DNA of 64,000 nucleotides from CAZADA01 sp964568975 (GCA_964568975.1 CAZMSO010000005.1:47350-111349), one strand, 5' to 3'; counted from the stretch's first letter, positions 8,575 through 17,324 are shown. Numbers and translations are program-made. Notes: generated by a model not told the origin, from the sequence alone.

Positions 8575-10758
8575 TTACGCGTCCAACGCGTCTTTCAGCG
8601 CGGCGATCACGATCTGCGGCGTCAAAACCTGCGGCAAGGTAATCGCATCGCGGTCATCCACCAAGAGGAGATAAAGCGGCACCCCCGCGCGGCCATGGGC
8701 CGCCAGGGCCTCAGCGATGTCGGGATCGCGATTGGTCCAATCGGCGGTCAAGAACGCCACGTCATACTGCTCAAAGGCGGCGCGCACCGCGGGCTGGTTG
8801 AGGGTCAGGCGCTTATTGGCTTGGCACGTGATGCACCAGGCGGCGGTGAAATCCACAAACACCGGCCGGCCCTCCGCGCGCAACGCCGCCACTTTCTGCG
8901 GCGACCACGCGTCATGGGCCCCAGCGCCGTCGCCGGCGGCGTCCGCGGCGGACGCTGACGCAGAGGCCGGCGCTGTCGCGCTGACGGCGCCGGCGGCGAC
9001 AATCGCGAGCGCAGCCACGACGAGGCTCGCGACCGCGCCGGCTTGGGCCGCCCGTGCGCCGAACCCGGCGCGGCCGCCGGTGGCGCCAAACGCCCAAACC
9101 GCAAACGCAACCGCCGTCATGGCCACAAGCGCCAAGCCCACGCCATTTGCGCCGGTTTGTTGGGCGAGCGTCCACACCAGCCAAATCGCGGTGAGGAACA
9201 TGGGAAACGACAGCGCTTGCTTGAACGTCTCCATCCACGGGCCAGGCTTGGGCAACGCGCGCAAGAGCTGGGGCGCGACGCTCACCGCCACGAAAGGCGC
9301 AGCCAGTCCGAGCCCGATCGCCCAAAACAGCGCCACCGCCACATAAGCCGGCTGAGTGAGCGCAAAGCCTAAAGGCGCGCCGAGAAACGGTCCAACGCAG
9401 GGGGCCGCCACCGCCACCGCCAACACCCCCGTGAAGAACGCCCCAACGCCGCCGCCACGCGCAGCCAAACCGCCGCCAACGCCCTGCAACGAGGTTCCGA
9501 CCTCAAAAAACCCAAGGAGATTGAGCCCGATCGCAAACATCAACACCGCAAGGGCCGTCACAAACGCGGGCGATTGCAGCTGAAAGCCCCAGCCCACAGC
9601 CTGGCCTGCGGCCTTGAGCGCTAAAATCGCGCCCGCGAAGACGGTGAAGGTCGTCAACACGCCGGCTAAAAACGCCACGCCTTGCCGGCGCACCTCGCCG
9701 GGATGCTCGTGGGCTTTGTTCACAAACGCCAACGCCTTGATGGAAAGCACCGGGAACACGCAGGGCATGAGATTGAGGATCAGCCCACCCAGAAAACTCG
9801 CCGCAACAAGGCCGATGAGCCCGGCCCATCCCAGTGCGCGGCCGTCGCCATCCTGACCAACGCCGCCGGCCGCAACCGCGCCGAGCCCACCGCCGACCGC
9901 GCCTGGCGCGGCTGTCACCACGACCGCGCGCCGCGCCCAATCCCCGCCACGCCGTTCCTCAAACGCCACGACGCCGGAAATGGGCTGCAACCCGTCGCGC
10001 AAGGCGGCGCCCGGCGTCAGCGCGAGACTGAAACCGCGCGCGTGATACACCGCCGGCTGCGGCGCGTTGTAGTCGATGATCTTTGCGTCATACGGGAAGA
10101 AGTACGGGTCGCGAACCGCACCCTCCGCAATCGCTGCGCCCAGCGTCTCATCGGCGAGGTTGAGCCGGACCACATCGCCGTCGCGCGTCAGCCCCGCGTC
10201 AAAGCCGAGATCCGCCGGCGCATCGGCCAACGCTTGGTCCATGCGCGCGGCCCAGCGCGGATCGCGCGCAGAGGCGCCGGTCTCCGCCACGGGCAGACGC
10301 AGAGTTAGAGAGACGTCATCAACGGGAATGCAGATGTCGGCGCATTCCTGCCAATAGAGATTAGCAGTGACGAGGACATCGCCGCCCGGCGTAAGAGCAT
10401 CTGACGCCGTAAACGGAACCGCAAGGACGAGTTCGTCCTCATAAATGTAGTTCGTGACCACACCGGCGAGGTTGTAGACTTCAGGTGCTGGCCAAATGAT
10501 TTCGCCCGCGCTTAGCCCGTCCGGCAAATCCCAGCGGACTTCCGTGCTTTCCCCAGCCGTGCCGGCGTTGCGCCAATATGTGTGCCAGTCGGGCGCGATC
10601 TCTTTATAAATCGCCACATGGAAGGTGTCGCCCGGGGCAATCGAGGCCGCGTCGCTGATCAGGCGCACCGTCACATTATCGCTGCGCGCCGTCGCGCTCT
10701 CCGCAGCCCATGCGGGCGCGGCGGCGAACAGCATAATCAGCACAAGGAAAAGGCGCAT
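8575..10758 (-). CDS. dsbD: Thiol:disulfide interchange protein, DsbD/ScsB type
   Basis: 727 residues. Signal peptide (about 1-19), then an ScsB-like N-terminal domain with HTYWRNAGTAGESTEVRW and a WQECADICIP cysteine pair, a multi-helix membrane core with Cys in NLMPCVFPVLS and AAPCVGPFLGAP (the two transmembrane redox cysteines), and a C-terminal thioredoxin domain with WCITC (Cys642 and Cys645). It would move electrons from cytoplasmic thioredoxin to periplasmic proteins. The N-terminal domain looks closer to ScsB than to E. coli DsbD alpha. The downstream redoxin is a likely client. Start is an ATG followed by a clean signal peptide. Confidence 0.93.
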   Translation of the reverse strand: MRLFLVLIMLFAAAPAWAAESATARSDNVTVRLISDAASIAPGDTFHVAIYKEIAPDWHTYWRNAGTAGESTEVRWDLPDGLSAGEIIWPAPEVYNLAGVVTNYIYEDELVLAVPFTASDALTPGGDVLVTANLYWQECADICIPVDDVSLTLRLPVAETGASARDPRWAARMDQALADAPADLGFDAGLTRDGDVVRLNLADETLGAAIAEGAVRDPYFFPYDAKIIDYNAPQPAVYHARGFSLALTPGAALRDGLQPISGVVAFEERRGGDWARRAVVVTAAPGAVGGGLGAVAAGGVGQDGDGRALGWAGLIGLVAASFLGGLILNLMPCVFPVLSIKALAFVNKAHEHPGEVRRQGVAFLAGVLTTFTVFAGAILALKAAGQAVGWGFQLQSPAFVTALAVLMFAIGLNLLGFFEVGTSLQGVGGGLAARGGGVGAFFTGVLAVAVAAPCVGPFLGAPLGFALTQPAYVAVALFWAIGLGLAAPFVAVSVAPQLLRALPKPGPWMETFKQALSFPMFLTAIWLVWTLAQQTGANGVGLALVAMTAVAFAVWAFGATGGRAGFGARAAQAGAVASLVVAALAIVAAGAVSATAPASASASAADAAGDGAGAHDAWSPQKVAALRAEGRPVFVDFTAAWCITCQANKRLTLNQPAVRAAFEQYDVAFLTADWTNRDPDIAEALAAHGRAGVPLYLLLVDDRDAITLPQVLTPQIVIAALKDALDA

Positions 10759-10903
10759 GGGTCAGTCTCCGGGCACTCGGCGATAGACCCGCATATAAAT
10801 CGAAACGCGCGCAAAAGCAGGCGCTTCGCGGAGGACTCGCGGCCTTGTGACCCGTGCGCGATCCGGCCCCACGCACTGTGCGCCCGGGACCCCGCGACGC
10901 GCG

Positions 10904-11698
10904 TTACACCGCCGCGGGTTGTGGCTGTTGTTGGCGCATGGCCCGGTCAATCACGCGCTTCCAATTCAACAGCGACACATTGTGGATGTAAATTGCATTG
11001 AGCGCCGCGGAATCCCGCAAGGACACCAACGCCTCGGGCGAAAGCTTATTCAGTTTCTCCATCGAGACCGCATAATAATCTGCAACTTTCATCGGCTGCC
11101 CCAGAGAACCGTCTGGCGTGCGCGGTTGGAAATTGACGGTTTTTTCATCAAACAACTGATGTTCTTCCAAAACACTCACCAGGCGTTCGGTGGTCACCCG
11201 CTGCTTTTCGTAATTGGTCAGAAATTCAATCGCTTCTTTCGTGAAGTCCGTCGGCTTGCCGTCTTCGAAGAACGGCATATCCGGCGTGTCCGTCACCAGA
11301 TCCGAGCCGGCGTCGACGCACACGACATAACCGCTTTGTTCGCCCATTTCGGGATTTTGTTGCGCGAACACGAAGGGGTAGCGGCGAATGAACGCCGGCA
11401 AATACATATCGGGATCTAAGACGCCGTCCTCGTTGATGAACAAATTCGCGCCCGCGCGCAGGCCCATCACCACCAGCGGCGACTTTTTCTCACCCGCGAA
11501 AATGATCGGATAACTGAGCGCCGCCGCCGCGAACTCGCCCACGGTGACCGGCACCACATGGGCCTCGCGGGCGAAGGCGAGCGGCGCTGTGCTGCGCTTC
11601 ACGCCAAGACGCCCATGCCGCTCATGGCTCAAGGGTTCGGGCTGCTTGAAGAACAACACCGTTCCGGTGATCTGCGCCTGTTCGCCTGGGTTCGCCAT
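10904..11698 (-). CDS. SapC family protein
   Basis: 264 residues starting MANPGEQ at 11698, with ggaggcg just upstream as ribosome binding site. The longer open frame reaching 12325 crosses an N-run and overlaps the Zur gene, so it is not used. The sequence fits the SapC family common in Caulobacterales-like bacteria: FAREAHVVPVTVGEFAAAAL, YPIIFAG, PAFIRRYPFVFA and GEQSGYVVCVD. SapC was named from Campylobacter S-layer locus work, but its biochemical role is not established. No signal peptide. It is followed by dsbD after about 145 bases, so an operon is possible but not required. Confidence 0.88.
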   Translation of the reverse strand: MANPGEQAQITGTVLFFKQPEPLSHERHGRLGVKRSTAPLAFAREAHVVPVTVGEFAAAALSYPIIFAGEKKSPLVVMGLRAGANLFINEDGVLDPDMYLPAFIRRYPFVFAQQNPEMGEQSGYVVCVDAGSDLVTDTPDMPFFEDGKPTDFTKEAIEFLTNYEKQRVTTERLVSVLEEHQLFDEKTVNFQPRTPDGSLGQPMKVADYYAVSMEKLNKLSPEALVSLRDSAALNAIYIHNVSLLNWKRVIDRAMRQQQPQPAAV

Positions 11699-11792
11699 TC
11701 GTCGCCTCCGCCGCCCGGGAAAGGCCGCAGCAATAGCCGACTGTCCACCAGGCGCCAATGCGCCCCGTTCAGTCGCCCAACCGCGCCGCGCC

Positions 11793-11892
11793 NNNNNNNN
11801 NNNNNNNNNNNNNNNNNNNNNNNNNNNNNNNNNNNNNNNNNNNNNNNNNNNNNNNNNNNNNNNNNNNNNNNNNNNNNNNNNNNNNNNNNNNN
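11793..11892. other. Assembly gap, 100 N, flanks not duplicated
   Basis: Exactly 100 N. Unlike the other four gaps, no shared sequence of note is seen between the left flank (ending ccgcgccgcgcc) and the right flank (starting cggccctcgggc). It separates the divergent sapC and zur-like starts, so promoter sequence is probably missing. Confidence 0.95.
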
Positions 11893-11941
11893 CGGCCCTC
11901 GGGCGCGCGTCCCGCGCGCATTTGGTGTATAGCCCCCGTCC

Positions 11942-12406
11942 ATGACGTCGACGAATCGCGCGCGCGTGCTTGAGCACGCCCAAGCCCTGTGCGCTGTGCG
12001 CGGCGCACGGCTTACTGCGCTGCGCCGGCGCGCGCTGGAGGCGGTGGCGGACGCGCCTGCTCCGGTGAAAGCGTATGATCTCTTGCCGATTCTGGGCACG
12101 CCGGAGCAGCCGGCCAAGCCGGCGACGGCCTATCGCGCGCTGCAATTCCTCCAAGATCTCGGCCTTGTGCACCGCGTGGCCGGGCTCAACGCCTATGTGG
12201 CCTGCGCCCATGGCGGCGGCGTTCATGTCACGGAGCTTTTTGTCTGCGACGACTGCGGCGCCACCATGGAGCAACACCGCCCAAGCCTGGCGGCGACCGC
12301 GCCTCAGGGTTTCGTCGTGCGCCATTCAGTCTTAGAGCACTATGGCCAATGCCGCGCCTGCGCGGCCGGCGCATCGTCCCACCGACGCGGATCCGCCAAA
12401 GCTTAA
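11942..12406 (+). CDS. zur: Fur-family transcriptional regulator, Zur-like
   Basis: 154 residues. Fur superfamily: winged-helix N-terminus with AYDLLPIL and KPATAYRALQFLQDLGLVHR recognition-helix region, then the dimerisation domain. Structural zinc cysteines are two CxxC pairs, Cys102/Cys105 (CDDCG) and Cys137/Cys140 (CRAC), as in Zur and many Fur proteins. The HGGGVHVTELFVC segment is more Zur-like than Fur-like, so zinc sensing is inferred. Starts 50 bases after the N-gap and is followed after 11 bases by the thioesterase gene on the same strand. No Zur targets are seen in this window. Confidence 0.8.
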   Translation: MTSTNRARVLEHAQALCAVRGARLTALRRRALEAVADAPAPVKAYDLLPILGTPEQPAKPATAYRALQFLQDLGLVHRVAGLNAYVACAHGGGVHVTELFVCDDCGATMEQHRPSLAATAPQGFVVRHSVLEHYGQCRACAAGASSHRRGSAKA

Positions 12407-12417
12407 GGACACCCGTC

Positions 12418-13344
12418 ATGAGCCAGCCGACGACCGCCGACGCCTGGCCCGTGCTGTGGCGCGGCGCGGCGAATGCGTGGGAATGCGATGAGCTTGGTCA
12501 TTTGAACGTGCGCTTTTACGCCGCCAAAGCGTTGGAGGCGTTCGCCGTCCTGGTGGAGGAGCTTGGCGTTCCCAACGGCGAGCGGGTCGACCCCATCTCC
12601 GCCGCGCGCCCGACCCGGGTGCATATTCGGTTTTTGCGCGAAGTTCGCCCCGGGCGGCGTCTGACCATCGCCGGCGGCGTCGCGCATTGGGACGAAGCCG
12701 GGTTGGAGGCGGCGCTGGAACTGCGCGACGCCGTCGACGCCACACCCTGCGCGGGGGTGTGCATCGCGGCTGAACACGCCGACCCCATCACGGGACGCGC
12801 CTTCCCGTGGCCCACGCGGTTCGCGGAGCGGGCGAGCGCCTTCGCCGTGACGCCGCCGCCCCATATCGCGCCCAAGGGCTTAGCCCCCGGCCCAGACGGC
12901 CCGCCAGTGACGGTCGCGGCCGCGAACGCCGCCGGGCTGGCGGTGATCGGCCAAGGCGTGTTCCACGGCGAGGAGGTCGCAGTTGACGGCCGGCTGCGCC
13001 CGCACGCCTTTATCGGGCGGGCGTCCGACGCCAGCGGGTTTTTGTTTCAGCCCGCGCTCGCGGCCGCGCCTGATCTCGACATTGTCGTGTTGGAGATGCG
13101 GCTCGACATTCTGCGCCGGCCCGCTTCCGGCGACCGGTTCCTCATTCGCGGCGGCGTCATTGAGGTCGCGGAAAAAACTGTTCAGTCGCGCCAATGGTTC
13201 TTTGAGCCGGCGAGCGGCGCGCCCTGGGCGGCGCTGTCGGTCATGGGCGTGTTCTTTGATGTGAAGGCCCGCGCCGCGGCGCGCCCGCCCAAATCCGTCA
13301 TCGCGGCGTTGCGCGCGCGCACCGCCCTCGCCGCTGCAGGATAA
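12418..13344 (+). CDS. Thioesterase-like double-hotdog protein
   Basis: 308 residues from ATG 12418; the frame upstream of this overlaps zur and is not used. The N-terminal half has the hotdog pattern ANAWECDELGHLNVRFYAAKALEAF, resembling the DxxxHLN motif of 4-hydroxybenzoyl-CoA-type thioesterases, and RPTRVHIRFLREVRPG. The C-terminal half repeats a hotdog-like layout (GRLRPHAFIGRASDASGF, VVLEMRLDILRRPASGDRF). Probably hydrolyses an acyl-CoA; the substrate is unknown. Located 11 bases after the Zur-like gene. Confidence 0.8.
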   Translation: MSQPTTADAWPVLWRGAANAWECDELGHLNVRFYAAKALEAFAVLVEELGVPNGERVDPISAARPTRVHIRFLREVRPGRRLTIAGGVAHWDEAGLEAALELRDAVDATPCAGVCIAAEHADPITGRAFPWPTRFAERASAFAVTPPPHIAPKGLAPGPDGPPVTVAAANAAGLAVIGQGVFHGEEVAVDGRLRPHAFIGRASDASGFLFQPALAAAPDLDIVVLEMRLDILRRPASGDRFLIRGGVIEVAEKTVQSRQWFFEPASGAPWAALSVMGVFFDVKARAAARPPKSVIAALRARTALAAAG

Positions 13345-13410
13345 CGCGGTCTAGGAAAGCAGGCCAAGAACGCAGCCAACGGCCAAACGGCGTCCGGGCC
13401 GGCCGCGCTG

Positions 13411-13851
13411 TCACGCGGGCTTACCGCTCGCGGCGGGTCCGCCGGCGTCGACATGCGTCTGGCTGCGCCCCTCGGCCAGCCGGTAAGTCGCGTGGAGCAC
13501 GGCGGCCGCGCGCTCCAGCCCCTCGGGGGCATCGACCATCGCCTCCGCCCGCGCGACGAGCGCGCTTAAGCCGCGGGCCTGGCCGAACGGCGCAAGCGCC
13601 AACAACCAATCCAGCGTGGGCGGCGACGGCGCGCCGATGGCGGCGACCGCTTCCTCGATCCAGGCCGATTCAAACAAGGGGTCGCGCAGCACCACGGTCC
13701 GGCCAGCCCACGCCCTCACAGCCTCCTCAAGGCGCGCGGGCCCATGAACGCCCGCCGCATCCGACCACGCCGCGTGCGCGCCGCTGTCGTCCACTGACGC
13801 AGCGACGGCGGCGAACACCCACGCGTCATCACGGTTGCTTGGGTCCGGCAT
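13411..13851 (-). CDS. Hypothetical protein, 146 residues
   Basis: Open frame beginning MPDPSNRDDAWVFAAVAASVDD at 13851. Not recognised as a known family. It is acidic/alanine-rich, predicted mostly helical, with segments WSDAAGVHGPARLEEAVRAW and ERAAAVLHATYRLAEGR; no signal peptide or membrane helix. The open frame continues upstream to 14622 through an N-gap, but that part overlaps the DM13 gene on the other strand. It converges on the thioesterase gene. Coding potential is supported by GC-rich third positions and a sensible composition only. Confidence 0.5.
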   Translation of the reverse strand: MPDPSNRDDAWVFAAVAASVDDSGAHAAWSDAAGVHGPARLEEAVRAWAGRTVVLRDPLFESAWIEEAVAAIGAPSPPTLDWLLALAPFGQARGLSALVARAEAMVDAPEGLERAAAVLHATYRLAEGRSQTHVDAGGPAASGKPA

Positions 13852-14193
13852 CGGCTTAGGGTACGGCGCGGCGATCGTTTTCGTCAGCCGCGCGCCTCTG
13901 ACACGCTCACAGTTCCCGGTGTGTGTGGGGCGTGGGATCCGCAAGCGGCCCTGAGAGCGGCCCTGNNNNNNNNNNNNNNNNNNNNNNNNNNNNNNNNNNN
14001 NNNNNNNNNNNNNNNNNNNNNNNNNNNNNNNNNNNNNNNNNNNNNNNNNNNNNNNNNNNNNNNNNAGCGGCCCTGAGAGCGGCCCTGTGAGCGGTGTTGA
14101 GCGGCTGTGATTGGCGCGCGGCTTGAGTGAGCGCCATGTCTCGATCAGAACGCGCGCTGGGCGCGTTACGCTTTGAACTATGGAGAGTTTTGC
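13852..14193. other. Intergenic region with 12-base tandem repeats and an N-gap
   Basis: 342 bases including 100 N. Apart from the repeat units around the gap no gene is seen. The promoter of the DM13 gene should lie near 14100-14190. Confidence 0.6.
13944..14087. repeat. 12-base tandem repeat interrupted by an assembly gap (100 N at 13966-14065)
   Basis: The left flank ends with a 22-base sequence (13944-13965) that recurs exactly right after the N-run (14066-14087). Both consist of 12-base units agcggccctgag, with further degenerate units after 14087. The gap therefore lies inside a tandem array whose copy number the assembler did not resolve. The array is non-coding. Confidence 0.85.
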
Positions 14194-14691
14194 ATGACGC
14201 TCGCCCTTGCGCCCCTCAGCGCCATCGCCCGCCTCACGCGCGCCGTTCTGGCCGCTGGCGTGTTCGCCATCGCCGCCGCGGGCGCAGCCTCCGCCCAGGA
14301 CGAGGCGGCCGCCCCCAGCGCTGCGGCTGAAGCCGCTGTCGCGGACACTGTCGTCGCCTCCGGCGCGTTCGACCGCAAACGCAAACGCACCTCCGGCGGT
14401 TGGGAAATCGTGCGGCGCGGCGATGCGACGGTCTTGCGGCTTCAAGACGACTTCCGCACCGGCCGCGGACCGGACATCAAAATCTTCCTGTCGCCCAAGA
14501 CATTTGCGGACGCGAACGGCCAAAACGCCACCACGGGCTCGCTGTTTTTGGGGCAATTGGACTCCAATCGCGGCGCAGCGGAGCTGACGATCCCCACGGA
14601 CGCGGATCTCACGCAATTCCAAAGCGTCTTAGTGCATTGCGAGGAGTTTTCGGTGCTTTTCGGCGGCTCGTCCTTGGCTCTGACGAACTGA
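14194..14691 (+). CDS. DM13-domain exported protein
   Basis: 165 residues from ATG 14194, with ggagag at 14182-14187 as ribosome binding site (the in-frame TTG at 14173 is rejected). An N-terminal signal peptide ends near AAGAASAQ. The mature part matches the DM13 domain: VASGAFDRKRKRTSGGWEI, VLRLQDDFRTGRGPDIKIFLS and a C-terminal VLVHCEEFSVLFGG with a conserved Cys. DM13 domains are proposed to be redox or electron-transfer modules related to DOMON; function here is unknown. Converges on the AMIN/TPR gene. Confidence 0.85.
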   Translation: MTLALAPLSAIARLTRAVLAAGVFAIAAAGAASAQDEAAAPSAAAEAAVADTVVASGAFDRKRKRTSGGWEIVRRGDATVLRLQDDFRTGRGPDIKIFLSPKTFADANGQNATTGSLFLGQLDSNRGAAELTIPTDADLTQFQSVLVHCEEFSVLFGGSSLALTN

Positions 14692-14721
14692 TCGCCTGAC
14701 GGCGCGCGCGGGGCCAAGGTG

Positions 14722-14755
14722 GACGGGCCGAGCTGAGCCGGCCAGGCGGCCCGTC
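14722..14755. terminator. Inverted repeat between convergent DM13 and AMIN/TPR genes
   Basis: gacgggccg at 14722-14730 is the exact reverse complement of cggcccgtc at 14747-14755, with a 16-base GC-rich loop. It lies between converging genes and touches the stop of the AMIN/TPR gene. No T-run follows in either direction, so termination is only a possibility. Confidence 0.35.
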
Positions 14756-15877
14756 AGTCGCCTGCCCCCAGCTCGAACGGCGGGCTAAGCGTGGGCGGCG
14801 GACCGAGGGCGTCTAAGAAGGCCCGCGCGCGCGCCGCCGCCGCATCCGTGACGCTGGCGTCAAGCGCGTCCTGGAACACGTCGCGGGCGTCCTCGCGCCG
14901 CCCCCGCGCAAGCAGCGCGAGACCGAGGCCGAGCTGAGCGTCAAGATTGTCCGGCTGGAAGGTGAGCAGCCGCGCAAACACCTCCTCGGCGTCGGCCGGC
15001 CGGTCAGCGCGGACTAAACAGGCGCCATGAACGGCCAACCGCTCCAGGTCCCAGGGATCGGCGGCGACGGCGGCGCGCGCGTCCTGGCAGGCGGTCGTGG
15101 TGAGCCCATCAACTAAGCGGCCCGCTAACGCGGCAGTGTCCGGCGCCGCGCCGCCCGTTGGACGCGATGGGGGCTGCGCCGCTGAAGCCGGCGCCGCGCG
15201 CGCCGAGGCGCGCTCCGACACGGGCGAGGCCGACAGGGGCGAGGCCGACACAGGCGNNNNNNNNNNNNNNNNNNNNNNNNNNNNNNNNNNNNNNNNNNNN
15301 NNNNNNNNNNNNNNNNNNNNNNNNNNNNNNNNNNNNNNNNNNNNNNNNNNNNNNNNGGCGAGGCCGACACAGGCGGCTCCGACGCCGCCGGAGCCGGTCG
15401 CGCGCGCTGCCCCGCTTGCGGCGCGCCGATAGCGGAGGAGCCGGCGTAAAGGCGCGACGCACCGCGCACGGTCCCCGCCACAGCCTCCGCCAGGGTGATG
15501 TCGACAATCACAGCGTCGCCGCGGATAAACGCTTGCGCCGCCAAAACCGGCGCGCGCGTCGCCACCGTCACCGCCGCGCCGTCCGGCGCGGGCGTCACCG
15601 TGAGGTCGCTTGCGGGTCCGCCGGGGACAAGCCGCCACACCGCCGCCGACGCTTGCGCGCCTTGGACCTGGATGCGCACGCCGCTCGGATCCGGCGCAGC
15701 TTGGGCGCTTTGGGGCGGCGCGGCGAAATGGATCGCCAGTTGTGCGCGCGCACCGTCAGCGCCGACAGTCACGTCGCGCAACTGCGCGCGCGCGGGGACC
15801 GCGATCGCGACCAGCGCCGCGAGGGCGAGGCCGGCTGACGCCCGGTGCGCGCAATGGAAGAGGGCGAGGCAGTCCAT
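14754..15877 (-). CDS. AMIN-like and TPR-repeat exported protein, interrupted by a false-length gap
   Basis: The N-terminal half (from ATG 15877; a TTG at 15895 is also in frame) has a signal peptide ending near VPARAQ and an AMIN-like beta domain (QLRDVTVGADGARAQLAIHF). After a Ser/Ala/Pro linker with SASPV repeats, the C-terminal half has TPR-like helices (ADRPADAEEVFARLLTFQPD, LGLALLARGRREDARDVF). The two halves lie in different frames as written because of 100 N at 15257-15356. Removing the N and one copy of the 19-base duplicate flanking them (119 bases) restores one frame of 334 codons. Probably a periplasmic envelope or assembly factor; partner unknown. True repeat copy number may differ. 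Confidence 0.72.
15238..15375. repeat. 15-base coding tandem repeat with assembly gap (100 N at 15257-15356)
   Basis: A 19-base sequence ending the left flank (15238-15256) is repeated immediately after the N-run (15357-15375). The flanks contain ggcgaggccgacag-type 15-base units encoding SASPV/SASPL on the minus strand. The gap is thus inside an in-frame tandem repeat of the AMIN/TPR protein linker. Confidence 0.85.
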
Positions 15878-15945
15878 CCACTGGCCCTGCGCCAAACGCT
15901 GTTAAGGCCGCGTCAAATCTCTCAGGCAAAGGCGAGACACCCGCG
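15850..15945 (+). ncRNA. Glycine-riboswitch-like motif (partial match)
   Basis: The stretch at 15913-15932, caaatctctcaggcaaagg preceded by t, strongly resembles the conserved 3' half of glycine riboswitch aptamers (AAACTCTCAGGCAAAAGGAC). A ggaagag at 15856-15862 could supply the 5' purine strand and gcgccaaac the central loop, but the middle of the aptamer matches poorly. It faces the thiolase gene, about 160 bases upstream, and its 5' half overlaps the start of the divergent AMIN/TPR gene. It may be a degenerate riboswitch or a chance match. Confidence 0.4.
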
Positions 15946-16103
15946 CGCGACACATCCAAATGGCCGGTGGGCGCGGCGCACAAAGCCGGTTATGAGTCAC
16001 ACTGCGCCGATGCACGGCGCGTCGATCCGCCCGCCGCCACAGCAGCCGTCCCCGCAGCCGCCGCTTCGCAGAGCAGCCGCCGCTTCACAGAAGAGGATCC
16101 GCC

Positions 16104-17324
16104 ATGCGCGACGCCGTCATTGTGTCTTACGCCCGCACGGGCTTAGCGAAGTCCATCCGCGGCAGCTTCAACATCACCCACGGCGCGACGATGGCCGGCC
16201 ACGCCATCCGCCACGCCGTCGCGCGCGCGGGCGTCGAGCCGGAGGCCGTTGAGGATGTGATCTTGGGCTGCGGCTATCCGGAGGGCGCGACGGGCCACAA
16301 TCTCGCGCGCAACGCCGCGATTAAGGCGGGCCTGCCGGTGACCACCGCCGGCGCGACCCTCACCCGCTATTGCGCCAGCGGCCTCAACGCCGTCGCAAAC
16401 GCGGCCTATCAGGTGCTTAACGGCGCGCCGATCGTCGTCGCGGGGGGCGTGGAGTCGATCTCTCTGGTCGAGCGCGGCGTCAAAGAAGACGGTCAGCCCG
16501 CTCTCAACATGCACCATTTCGTGGAGCCGGAGCTGTTTGCGAGTCACGCCGCGCTCTGGATGACGATGATTGAGACCGCTGAAGTCGTCGCGGCTCGCTA
16601 TGGCGTCACGCGCGAGGCCCAGGACGCCTACGCGCTCCAATCCCAACAGCGCACCGCCGCCGCCCAGGACGCCGGCGTTTATGATCAGGAAATTGTCCCC
16701 CTCACGGTGCAATGGGCGAAGTTCGACAAAGCCACGGGCGAAACCTCCATGGTCGCGCACACCGTCGATCGCGACGAGTGCAACCGTCCCCAAACGACGC
16801 TTGCGGATTTGCAGGGATTGAAGCCCGTCTTTGCGAACGGCCAGAAGATTAAGGAAGGCATCTCCATCACCGCCGGCAACGCCTCCCAACTCGCCGACGG
16901 CGCGGCTGCGCTTGTGGTGATGGAGGCTGGTGAGGCGGAAAAGCACGGGCTTGAGCCGCTCGGCCGGTTCAAAGGCTTCGCCACCGCGGGGGTGGAGCCG
17001 GATGAAATGGGCATCGGCCCGGTGAAAGCCGTGCCGCGCCTCCTCGAGCGCCATGGCCTCACGGTCGATGACATCGATCTCTGGGAGCTGAACGAGGCTT
17101 TCGCCAGCCAGTGCCTCTATTGCCGCGACGAACTGAAGATCGACAACGAGAAGTACAATGTGAACGGCGGCTCGATCTCCATCGGCCATCCCTATGGCAT
17201 GACCGGCGCGCGCTGCACGGGCCATATTCTGATGGAGATGAAGCGCCGGGGCGCGAAATACGGCGTCGTCACCATGTGCGTCGGCGGCGGCCAAGGCGCG
17301 GCGGGCCTGTTTGAGGCGGTTTAG
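16104..17324 (+). CDS. Acetyl-CoA C-acyltransferase (thiolase)
   Basis: 406 residues, normal thiolase length. Catalytic residues are in place: nucleophilic Cys90 in TRYCASGLNAV, His362 in SIGHPYGMTGAR and Cys392 in VTMCVGGGQGAAG; the NEAFA motif is also present. It would carry out thiolytic cleavage of 3-ketoacyl-CoA (or the reverse condensation) in fatty-acid or short-chain metabolism. A ribosome binding site agaagagga lies just before the ATG. No beta-oxidation partner gene is adjacent, so whether it is FadA-like or an acetoacetyl-CoA thiolase is unresolved. Confidence 0.93.
   Translation: MRDAVIVSYARTGLAKSIRGSFNITHGATMAGHAIRHAVARAGVEPEAVEDVILGCGYPEGATGHNLARNAAIKAGLPVTTAGATLTRYCASGLNAVANAAYQVLNGAPIVVAGGVESISLVERGVKEDGQPALNMHHFVEPELFASHAALWMTMIETAEVVAARYGVTREAQDAYALQSQQRTAAAQDAGVYDQEIVPLTVQWAKFDKATGETSMVAHTVDRDECNRPQTTLADLQGLKPVFANGQKIKEGISITAGNASQLADGAAALVVMEAGEAEKHGLEPLGRFKGFATAGVEPDEMGIGPVKAVPRLLERHGLTVDDIDLWELNEAFASQCLYCRDELKIDNEKYNVNGGSISIGHPYGMTGARCTGHILMEMKRRGAKYGVVTMCVGGGQGAAGLFEAV

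Noticed and set aside
11699..12325. N-terminal extension of the SapC frame across the N-gap
   Set aside because: It overlaps the Zur-like gene on the other strand and passes through 100 N; a good ribosome binding site exists at the internal ATG 11698.
13852..14622. Extension of the hypothetical 13411-13851 gene through the N-gap
   Set aside because: Crosses a gap of unknown length and overlaps the DM13 coding region; the internal ATG 13851 gives a compact protein.
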